Shown: positions 1 through 5,986 of the stretch, in pieces
Numbering within the stretch: the stretch's first letter is position 1
Layout of the letters: each line of letters begins with the position of its first letter
Source of the DNA: Draconibacterium orientale
GTDB lineage: Bacteria > Bacteroidota > Bacteroidia > Bacteroidales > JAADGE01
DNA length: 8,298 nt
Direction of reading: 5' to 3'
Assembly: GCA_020718265.1 (NCBI GenBank)
Contig: DYSM01000051.1
Coordinates: 4,623-12,920 of the forward strand
The notes under the pieces: model-generated
Databases searched by the model: none
Seen by the model: only the letters and a program-made list of their open reading frames with translations
What the model was told of the DNA's origin: nothing
Translations under genes and position numbers: made by a program

Positions 1-17
1 TTCACTGTTTTATCTGT

Positions 18-157
18 GTTTATCTTGTTGAATCTGTGTTATTTGTGTTCCAAAAAAATTCAGAACACAGATGACACGAGATTTTACAGATTTTCTCTGT
101 TTTTTTTTGTTTATCTTGTTGAATATCTGTTATTTCTGTTCAAAAATTTTAAGAACA
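18..157. repeat. Two copies of a 33-nt intergenic repeat, each followed by a small inverted repeat
   Basis: Copy 1 is 18-50 and copy 2 is 109-141. They match at 30 of 33 positions with no gap and start 91 nt apart. Both begin GTTTATCTTGTTGAAT and end in GTTC. Each is followed by a short sequence able to pair with its end: TGTGTTC (44-50) with GAACACA (63-69), and TGTTC (137-141) with GAACA (153-157). The segment between them contains CAGATGACACGAGATTTTAC, which resembles the degenerate AATCTGTGT/CACAGATT repeats scattered through many Bacteroidetes genomes. Function is unknown. Two copies with a 58-nt spacer and imperfect identity do not fit a CRISPR array. Confidence 0.7.
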
Positions 158-269
158 CATAAAATTCCATATTTGCAGATTCATTGCAATCGTTTTCGAT
201 ATGCAACAAAGATAAAAAAAAATCGCCCTGAATCGTCAGAAATACGTATTTATTTCAGAAATTTCTCTA

Positions 270-305
270 AAAAATCCCGAGGCGTTTGCACACATCGGGA
301 TTTTT
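270..305 (-). terminator. Rho-independent terminator of the C25 peptidase gene
   Basis: AAAAATCCCGA (270-280) and TCGGGATTTTT (295-305) form a perfect 11-bp inverted repeat around a 14-nt loop. Read on the minus strand, the hairpin begins 18 nt past the TAA stop at 324-326 and ends in a T-run, the layout of an intrinsic terminator. The A/T ends of the stem make it potentially bidirectional, so it could also block transcription entering from the left. Confidence 0.85.
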
Positions 306-323
306 GGAAATGTAAAGCAACTG

Positions 324-3300
324 TTATTTCACACTAATTTTGCCGTTGTAAACTGAGTTTTTGTCTGAAATTTTTACAAAATAGATACCTTTTGCATGTG
401 AAGACAAGTCGATTTGAGTTAAAGTTGATACGGATAACGCACTGTGAATCAATTGTCCGTTGAGGCTGAAAATTTCAATTTGCGCGCCGGCAGATTTGGT
501 TTCAATATTGATTTGTCCGTCGGTCGGATTTGGGAAAACTGTGACAGAATTTTGTCGAAGCTGCTCATTTTCGGAAGTAGCCGCCGGAATCAAATATATT
601 TTATAATCTTCCGTTTCGCCGTAATCATAAGTTCCGCAGGGTGTAATATCTGAAGAAGTATTCGTTTCTCTACAAACAATGCGCATAAATCGTTGTCCGA
701 CAGCAGCATCGGCAGGTATTGTAACATCGGCTGTGGCTGTGAAAATTGTAGTGGTTGCCGATATTGATGTATAAACAGTTTCATCGCTGTCGGTAAAATC
801 ACCGTCGTAATTCCAATCTACAAATATTTTAAAGGCTTTGGCATAATTTCCGCCGCATGTTCCGAGTTTTACGGCAATGCTTTGCTGACTTCCGGCAACG
901 AATACGGCTGTAAGCGATTCATCTGCTGAAAAATCGGTATAAGAAGCGCATTCACCGGCGGTATTGTTTACAACTGAACCGAATGAAACTTGATCGATTT
1001 CGGAATCTGAATCGGAGTTTGCTGTCGATGCGCAATATTCGGGCACAAAACCGATAACAATCTCGAAAGATTTAGTTACAGAATATTGATTTGATGCTCC
1101 GGCAGTAGCGTCAAACGTAAGTGTTGCTGCTGTTCCGGGCATCGTTTGCGCTAAAGCTGTTACGGAGAACGTGAACTCCTGAGTTTCTCCGACAACTAAA
1201 CCGCCGGAAGTTCCTTCGGATTGATTTATAGTCAAATCGGATGAAAGACTTGACAGATAGGCGAGAATGTTCAAAACATCGGCATCTCCGGTATTTGTAA
1301 GCGTTACGGTAACATCGGCAGTTTCTCCCGTATCGAGAATTGAGTTTCCGCCGTCATTAATTGTCAAACCTCCAACCTCAAGTTTTGGGGCTTGTATCGG
1401 TAAATTCAGAACTGCATTCCAAGTATTTGTGCCGTCGGTCATTGTTAAATTGAATTGCGCAACATGCCCAAACGGTACATTATCGGTAACAAAAATCATA
1501 AATTTATCAGAACTTGTTGCCGTTCCGTCGTTTCCGGCAATTGTGCCGAAAGCTACGTTTGAGTTCAGATTTAAACTTTCAATATACGCATCTGTTGTTA
1601 TCATGGTTACGGAAACATTTGTGGCTTGGTCGGGTCCCACATTTACGAGCGTAAGGTCAATATATCCGTTTTGACCGAATCCAATTGAGGTTTCTCCGTT
1701 TACTAAAAATCCGTCTAATGTAAGATATGCGCCTTCGGGCGATATTACCGTAATGTCTTGTAAATAAGTTACTTTATTATACCCTGTTATTGCGACAGTG
1801 AGCACATCTCCGGGAGATACGCCTGAAACAGGAAGCGAAGCCGAACCGCCGGCTACCGTAGCCGTTCCGATAATTATACCATCTTTTGAAAGACAAGCAA
1901 ATGCGCCGTCCATATCGCAAGTAATTGTAAATTCGTTACTTCCGAAAATTAATTCACTATTGTGAGAAATCACCATGTCCGAAGTATTATCAGTGCGTAC
2001 CATCAACGACGGGTCGCCGAACGTTGTCCAAGTATCGGTCATTGCAAAATCAGATGTTTCGTCATTCATCAGAAACATGCCGTTTACGACGATGCCTGTA
2101 AATGTACGTTTGATGTTTTCGGCATACGATTCAACCAAAATATCGACCATTTCATCTTGTGCAGCCATCGGCGGACTCCACGATTGATTGATTGTTGAAG
2201 CACAAATAGCAATGGCGCCTGTCGGTTCGCCGCCGTTTTCGGAACGCAACCACGATTCGCCGAAACACGTTTGCCCGACAAAGTTTCCGTTCACACACGC
2301 GACATCGAAAATGAAGGGCAGTTTATTATCATTTGTTAGGGCATTCACATCGGCAACATCAAAACCGGAAGACACCCAGAATGTATCGGAGCCGTGTCCG
2401 ATATACGTTACAACGCCTGCGCCGCTGTTCAAAGCTGCCGCTACTTGTGCGTCTGTTGCATTTCCCGCTGCATCATTTCCGCCTTGTGAGCCGTCGTAAA
2501 CTTCATAAGACGGTGTATCGTAAGTATATCCGAGTAAATCTGCAAGCATATTGCGCGAGTGTTGGTAGTCATATTCGTTGTCATCTCCCGGACCTTCGGC
2601 AGAAGCTACGCCGAGTGTTCTGTTCAAAAATCCGTCTGCAAGTTGGTCGCCGTGCTCATATTCAATGGTTCGCAACACTTGGGTTGAAACATGAGCTTCG
2701 GTTTCGGCAGAAAAACGTCCGACAAAAAATTCCTGATAATTGTCATTTCCGGTTACATACGCATACGCATTGTCGGAATCGCCGCCTAAGCCGCCGCCCG
2801 AATTTGTCGGAACTTGTGCTGCATCGCCCACTAAAAGCAAGTAAGTCAAACCGTTAGTGTTATAATAATTCTGAACGTATGTTTTAATGGCAGCGGCTGT
2901 GCTTCCGGCTGCTGTTTTGGAAACTAAAACAGTCGGACGACCGATTGTATTTTTCCAATCCGCCAACGGTTGAACTGCGGTCATCCACGCATCATTGCAG
3001 ATAATGAGCATGTTACCGTTTTCTTGAAGTGGTGTATATTTTGCATTTTGTTCGTAGTTTAGAAAATGTCTCGCATAAATTTCCGAAAATTCTCGTTCAA
3101 TTTTTTCAGATTTTTTTGTACGAACAAATTCATTTTCACCTTTTTGGCGGTCAAATGTGATTTTTACGGTAAGTTCGGAATAAACCAAAAGCGCATTCTT
3201 TTTCGGATTGTATTGAAACGGATAGATATTTAGGGCTTGACCGCGAAAATCGCGTGCAATATAAGGTGCATTCAAATCGGCAAGTTTTCCGGGAAAATAC

Positions 3301-3704
3301 GAGTCCGATTCGTAAGACTTTCCGTATTCGTAAGGTATATCCGACGGTTTTTTATCTCGCGTAAAATTTCCTTTTGACGGTGCAACACGCACATTTTCAA
3401 CGGTTTCAAACTTTGAATCCAAAATTTGAATCTTAGCCGAACCTAAATCGGGAACAATCAAGGCTTCTGTAAATTTCAACACATCGGGCGCGCCTTTTTG
3501 CAACATCAATGAGCCGTTTTCGGCTGTCGGAATTAAGGCTTCGCCGCGCGGCGTGTTTACCGATTTAAAACTGTATTCATTCAATTTGAATGTAATAATC
3601 ATTTCATTTTCAGAAGAATACAAAATTTTAGTTTCATTTTTTTGAGCTGAAACTACCCCGAAAAAAAGCAGAAAAACTGCCAGAATATTAAACTTTTGTC
3701 GCAT
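324..3704 (-). CDS. Gingipain-like C25 cysteine endopeptidase with GEVED and T9SS type A sorting domains
   Basis: Exported cysteine endopeptidase of family C25 (clan CD), 1126 aa. Residues 1-20 are a signal peptide with a hydrophobic core ending VVSA. Residues of about 21-222 are a C25-type propeptide. The catalytic domain (about 223-571) carries His437 in YIGHGSD and Cys470 in IFDVACVNGNF, both very close to Porphyromonas gingivalis RgpB. Asp379 (EYDYQH) and Trp509 (INQSW) align with RgpB Asp163 and Trp284 of the S1 pocket, which suggests Arg specificity. An Ig-like domain follows (about 574-655), then two CARDB-like beta-sandwich regions (about 657-770 and 774-885). A GEVED domain (about 886-1039) has a Ca-binding-like DWNYDGDF loop and YGETEDY. 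The tail (about 1053-1126) is a T9SS type A sorting domain starting VFPNPTDG, so the protein is probably secreted or anchored at the cell surface. It is longer than RgpB (about 736 aa) because of the extra domains. It has its own likely promoter and terminator. The family is certain, the exact specificity less so. Confidence 0.95.
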   Translation of the reverse strand: MRQKFNILAVFLLFFGVVSAQKNETKILYSSENEMIITFKLNEYSFKSVNTPRGEALIPTAENGSLMLQKGAPDVLKFTEALIVPDLGSAKIQILDSKFETVENVRVAPSKGNFTRDKKPSDIPYEYGKSYESDSYFPGKLADLNAPYIARDFRGQALNIYPFQYNPKKNALLVYSELTVKITFDRQKGENEFVRTKKSEKIEREFSEIYARHFLNYEQNAKYTPLQENGNMLIICNDAWMTAVQPLADWKNTIGRPTVLVSKTAAGSTAAAIKTYVQNYYNTNGLTYLLLVGDAAQVPTNSGGGLGGDSDNAYAYVTGNDNYQEFFVGRFSAETEAHVSTQVLRTIEYEHGDQLADGFLNRTLGVASAEGPGDDNEYDYQHSRNMLADLLGYTYDTPSYEVYDGSQGGNDAAGNATDAQVAAALNSGAGVVTYIGHGSDTFWVSSGFDVADVNALTNDNKLPFIFDVACVNGNFVGQTCFGESWLRSENGGEPTGAIAICASTINQSWSPPMAAQDEMVDILVESYAENIKRTFTGIVVNGMFLMNDETSDFAMTDTWTTFGDPSLMVRTDNTSDMVISHNSELIFGSNEFTITCDMDGAFACLSKDGIIIGTATVAGGSASLPVSGVSPGDVLTVAITGYNKVTYLQDITVISPEGAYLTLDGFLVNGETSIGFGQNGYIDLTLVNVGPDQATNVSVTMITTDAYIESLNLNSNVAFGTIAGNDGTATSSDKFMIFVTDNVPFGHVAQFNLTMTDGTNTWNAVLNLPIQAPKLEVGGLTINDGGNSILDTGETADVTVTLTNTGDADVLNILAYLSSLSSDLTINQSEGTSGGLVVGETQEFTFSVTALAQTMPGTAATLTFDATAGASNQYSVTKSFEIVIGFVPEYCASTANSDSDSEIDQVSFGSVVNNTAGECASYTDFSADESLTAVFVAGSQQSIAVKLGTCGGNYAKAFKIFVDWNYDGDFTDSDETVYTSISATTTIFTATADVTIPADAAVGQRFMRIVCRETNTSSDITPCGTYDYGETEDYKIYLIPAATSENEQLRQNSVTVFPNPTDGQINIETKSAGAQIEIFSLNGQLIHSALSVSTLTQIDLSSHAKGIYFVKISDKNSVYNGKISVK

Positions 3705-3733
3705 AAATTATTTTTAAAAGATATTAACAGTCA

Positions 3734-3760
3734 GATGCAAATCAGACTTTACGTTGCATC
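3734..3760. repeat. 7-bp inverted repeat at the likely transcription start of the C25 gene
   Basis: GATGCAA (3734-3740) and TTGCATC (3754-3760) are perfect inverted copies separated by 13 nt. The right arm touches the proposed -7 element, and the whole repeat spans the expected start of transcription and the first bases of the leader. It could be an operator for a dimeric regulator or a 5'-leader hairpin. A 7-bp match in AT-rich DNA can also occur by chance. Confidence 0.4.
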
Positions 3761-3767
3761 AAAAGTA
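3760..3767 (-). promoter_or_regulatory. Candidate Bacteroidetes -7 element for the C25 peptidase gene
   Basis: Read on the minus strand this is TACTTTTG, a full match to the TAnnTTTG element used by the Bacteroidetes primary sigma factor. It lies 55 nt before the ATG at 3704. I find no clear TTTG -33 element at the usual distance, so the promoter may be weak or activator-dependent. The start codon is preceded by an A/T-rich leader with no Shine-Dalgarno match, which is normal for this phylum. Confidence 0.45.
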
Positions 3768-3813
3768 CGCTTTTTTTAGACATTTGAAGCATAAATTATC
3801 GTATAATCTTTGA

Positions 3814-4482
3814 CTAAAATAAGTAAGGCTTGAAGTATTGTTCCAAAATTGTATAAAATTCGGAGTATGAGGTTAATCGTTTTAAATGAATCACATCTAA
3901 TTCAGAACCAATAGGTTGGTACAAATCTGAAATTGTCAATTCTCTTCTCCGACGTTTTGAACGAGAGGCATGTACTTTGAGAATAACGTCTTGCAAAAGT
4001 TCTTTAGGGTGCGAAACGCGCTCCGGATTGGTCGGTAATCCTAACTCTGCATCGGATAGTGGTGTTCCGATTTTTCGACGAAGTAAGTCTGTGTCAGCCA
4101 GCATCCAAGCCTCGGTTTCATACACAGGAATAAGCGGAATGACTTCTTCACAAATTTCCGAGCCTGAATGCGAAGAAACGAATTGTAATGCCGGATTTAT
4201 ACGTTCTGTCCGAGCACGTTCGGTTGTTTCCGAATCCGCATCGGCATGTAAAATAAGTAAACTTGCTCCAAAATCGGAACTTGCTTTTTTCGCAGCTTCG
4301 ACAACTTGTTCGGCAAATGACAATCCCGTTTTGGAAATTCTTATTTCATTTATTTTAAAATCAATATCAAAATTAGATTTTTCAAAAATCAGTTTTAATG
4401 AATTTTCGATAACGGGTGTAAGAAAACGATAATCTGTCGTCCCTTCTGCAAAAAATCCGATAAACATTTGCTTATACCTCAT
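3814..4482 (-). CDS. TOPRIM-like (DUF4276-like) protein, second gene of an ATPase/TOPRIM pair
   Basis: A 222-aa cytosolic protein without signal peptide or membrane segment. The N-terminal motif FFAEGTTDYRFL (Glu13, Gly14, Asp17) and LILHADAD (Asp81, Asp83) fit the acidic metal-binding residues of a TOPRIM fold. IPVYETEAWMLAD (Glu122, Glu124, Asp130) is a further conserved-looking acidic block of DUF4276-like proteins. HPKELL (158-163) and a basic run SKRRRR (175-180) follow, and the latter could contact nucleic acid. The ATG overlaps the TGA of the upstream ATPase gene as ATGA (4479-4482), so translation is probably coupled and the two products made together. By analogy with OLD, GajA and PARIS-type systems, where an ABC ATPase controls a TOPRIM nuclease, I infer a metal-dependent nuclease or effector, but activity is not shown. 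A second Met at residue 6 could be the true start. Family assignment is by motif only. Confidence 0.75.
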   Translation of the reverse strand: MRYKQMFIGFFAEGTTDYRFLTPVIENSLKLIFEKSNFDIDFKINEIRISKTGLSFAEQVVEAAKKASSDFGASLLILHADADSETTERARTERINPALQFVSSHSGSEICEEVIPLIPVYETEAWMLADTDLLRRKIGTPLSDAELGLPTNPERVSHPKELLQDVILKVHASRSKRRRRELTISDLYQPIGSELDVIHLKRLTSYSEFYTILEQYFKPYLF

Positions 4483-5870
4483 AGTTGTTCAATTAGCTCC
4501 GGATGATTAAGGAAATCTTCTATTGTTTTTATCGTAAATTTGTGCTCGGCGTCGGTGAATTGAATTTTAGATTGTGGATTTTTTGACACGGGAATTATGC
4601 TCGTAACCCCGATAGAGTGCCGTTTTCCGTTATACGTCATGATGCGTTTGCGTTGCTGTGAGTAAAGTATCTTCACAGAAGGTCTGTATATCTTGTTATT
4701 TAACGAATTAATAAAGACAGGTGAATGTGTATTTACGATTACTTGCCTGAGAGGATACTCAATATCAATAAAATTGGTAGTTAAATTAAACAAAAGTTCA
4801 GCCATTGCTTGAATTCTGTGCGGATGAATGCCGTTTTCCGGTTCTTCAAAACAGAGCAAACCGTTATGTTTCGTATCTGCCTCCATAATGCACAAAGCCA
4901 GAATCCGAAGAGTTCCTTCGGATAATACACGAGAAGTGTATTCTTTTTTGTCAATATCTTTGAGTTTTATCAGATACTGTTTGTTTTCTTTGTCATCTAT
5001 GACGTCTGCCTTTATAAAACTTGGAATAAACTTTTGCAACCTATCAGAGACTTCGGATGTAATAAAAGAATCGTCTTGTTTCAATCTATAAAAAGCTCCC
5101 GCTAAGTTCTTACCGCTCTCGGATATAACATCGGAGCCATATTCTTTTTGTGTCGGGCGTCGCAAATCTTCCGGATTCAGTTGCAAAAATTTCCACTGTT
5201 TTAGTTCTTCTTTAACAGCAAGTACATGTGGAAAATCGACTGTATCAAAGCTACTCAGAACTGTTCTTGTGGCATTAATAAGTGGAAATCTTCGTCTGTT
5301 TCGTTTTGAAGAATCGTCTTCAAGCACAGTTACTGTGGGAATACCGTTTTCTTCTGTTGTTTTAATGAATGGAATTTTTCGTTTGCTTTTCTGAATTGAA
5401 GGTATCCACATTTCAGCGTATTTGCTCGGAATGGCTTGTAATGCCCAGTTGTCTTCATTCGGATTGATAATTTCAAGATGCTCGTAAGTTACAATTAAAT
5501 TTTGAATATCGGTAACACTCAATAATCTTGAAATTTTTAAAACATATTGTAATCTCGTATATCGAATGTCTGTCGTGTTACCCCAAGCATCGCTTACGGT
5601 TTTATTGACTAACATTTCTACCTCAAAACTCATCTCATCGGCATAGTCTGTTTCACTGTATTGCGTAAATAATTCCGACAGTTCGCCGCGCTGCTCGCCG
5701 AATGCTTTTTTTATGTTGTCAGATGTTGCTAAGGAACTTAAAAGTTTAAACGCATCAAACAAATTGCTTTTTCCTGAAGCATTCAGCCCGGCAATAACTG
5801 TAAACGGAGAAAATTCCATTTCGAAATTTACCAACGATTTAAAGCCGTTTATCTTTATGTATGTTATCAT
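4479..5870 (-). CDS. OLD/RecF-like AAA_21 ABC ATPase, likely partner of the TOPRIM-like protein
   Basis: A 463-aa soluble ATPase of the SMC/RecF/OLD type. It starts with the usual ITYIKINGFKSL strand. Walker A is GLNASGKSN (28-36, Lys34). The long middle (about 60-310) is the insert typical of this group. The ABC signature is LSEGT (316-320), Walker B is LLCFEEPENG (338-347) with Glu342-Glu343, and the switch histidine is His382 in VNTHSP. All parts needed for nucleotide-dependent dimerisation and hydrolysis appear intact. Unlike full OLD proteins it ends at residue 463 without a TOPRIM domain. That domain seems to be supplied by the next gene, which overlaps it by 4 bp. A good divergent promoter lies just upstream. 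The likely role is sensor or regulator of a two-gene defence module; a DNA-repair or housekeeping role is less likely. Its coding sequence looks more AT-rich than the flanking peptidase genes, which hints at transfer. Confidence 0.85.
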   Translation of the reverse strand: MITYIKINGFKSLVNFEMEFSPFTVIAGLNASGKSNLFDAFKLLSSLATSDNIKKAFGEQRGELSELFTQYSETDYADEMSFEVEMLVNKTVSDAWGNTTDIRYTRLQYVLKISRLLSVTDIQNLIVTYEHLEIINPNEDNWALQAIPSKYAEMWIPSIQKSKRKIPFIKTTEENGIPTVTVLEDDSSKRNRRRFPLINATRTVLSSFDTVDFPHVLAVKEELKQWKFLQLNPEDLRRPTQKEYGSDVISESGKNLAGAFYRLKQDDSFITSEVSDRLQKFIPSFIKADVIDDKENKQYLIKLKDIDKKEYTSRVLSEGTLRILALCIMEADTKHNGLLCFEEPENGIHPHRIQAMAELLFNLTTNFIDIEYPLRQVIVNTHSPVFINSLNNKIYRPSVKILYSQQRKRIMTYNGKRHSIGVTSIIPVSKNPQSKIQFTDAEHKFTIKTIEDFLNHPELIEQL

Positions 5871-5896
5871 TTTCTAAAAAAAAAACTTAATGACAT

Positions 5897-5926
5897 CAAA
5901 GATAGTAAAACTACTCGAAATTCAAA
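5897..5926 (-). promoter_or_regulatory. Promoter of the ATPase/TOPRIM operon
   Basis: Read on the minus strand, TTTG (5926-5923) is followed after 18 nt by TATCTTTG (5904-5897). This matches the Bacteroidetes -33 TTTG and -7 TAnnTTTG pair at close to the usual spacing. Transcription would start near 5890, leaving an A/T-rich leader of about 20 nt before the ATG at 5870. It is the best-formed promoter in the window. Confidence 0.6.
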
Positions 5927-5945
5927 CAATTTACATTCTTTTTCG

Positions 5946-5953
5946 TATTTTTG
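5946..5953 (+). promoter_or_regulatory. Candidate -7 element for the DPP11 gene
   Basis: TATTTTTG matches TAnnTTTG and lies 32 nt before the ATG at 5986, giving a start near 5960 and a short leader. No TTTG is seen at the -33 position; that stretch (about 5923-5928) is occupied by the -33 element of the divergent ATPase promoter. Confidence 0.45.
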
Positions 5954-5964
5954 AACAAAATTAT

Positions 5965-5986
5965 ATTCAAATCAAAATTCAAATCA
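5965..5986 (+). repeat. Tandem 10-nt repeat in the DPP11 leader
   Basis: ATTCAAATCA occurs at 5965-5974 and again at 5977-5986, a 12-nt period, with the second copy ending in the A of the start codon. A shorter copy, ATTCAAA, sits at 5920-5926 in the divergent promoter. It may be a regulator or ribosome-access feature, or chance in AT-rich sequence. Confidence 0.4.

Larger units (their letters stand above)
1..323. other. Intergenic region with degenerate repeats
   Basis: This 323-bp stretch lies beyond the 3' end of the C25 peptidase gene. It is very AT-rich. An open frame exists at 71-337 on the plus strand, but its product is low-complexity, resembles no family, and runs through both the repeat copy and the terminator, so I do not call a gene. 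What can be supported is a pair of 33-nt direct repeats in the first 160 bases and a terminator hairpin at 270-305, both listed separately. I see nothing recognisable between about 160 and 269. Confidence 0.75.

Noticed and set aside
18..141. CRISPR array
   Set aside because: There are only two imperfect copies, a single 58-nt spacer and no cas genes nearby.
71..337. Plus-strand ORF of 88 codons
   Set aside because: The product is low-complexity with no recognisable domain, and the frame crosses the repeat, the terminator and the end of the C25 gene.
2333..2857. Plus-strand ORF of 174 codons inside the C25 gene
   Set aside because: It is antisense to the catalytic domain, rich in Arg and His with no family features, and a shadow of a clearly real gene.
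3795..3807. Terminator between the TOPRIM-like gene and the C25 gene
   Set aside because: ATTAT and ATAAT form only a 5-bp AT stem with a 3-nt loop and no T-run directly after it, so some read-through into the C25 gene is possible.
3977..4432. Plus-strand ORF of 151 codons inside the TOPRIM-like gene
   Set aside because: The Ser-rich antisense frame is explained by the real gene on the other strand. I considered an overlapping antitoxin but found no supporting start signal or family feature.
5890..5985. Upstream in-frame ATG as the start of the DPP11 gene
   Set aside because: It would put 32 residues ahead of a normal signal peptide and place the start in the promoter region. The start at 5986 gives catalytic numbering identical to known DPP11.
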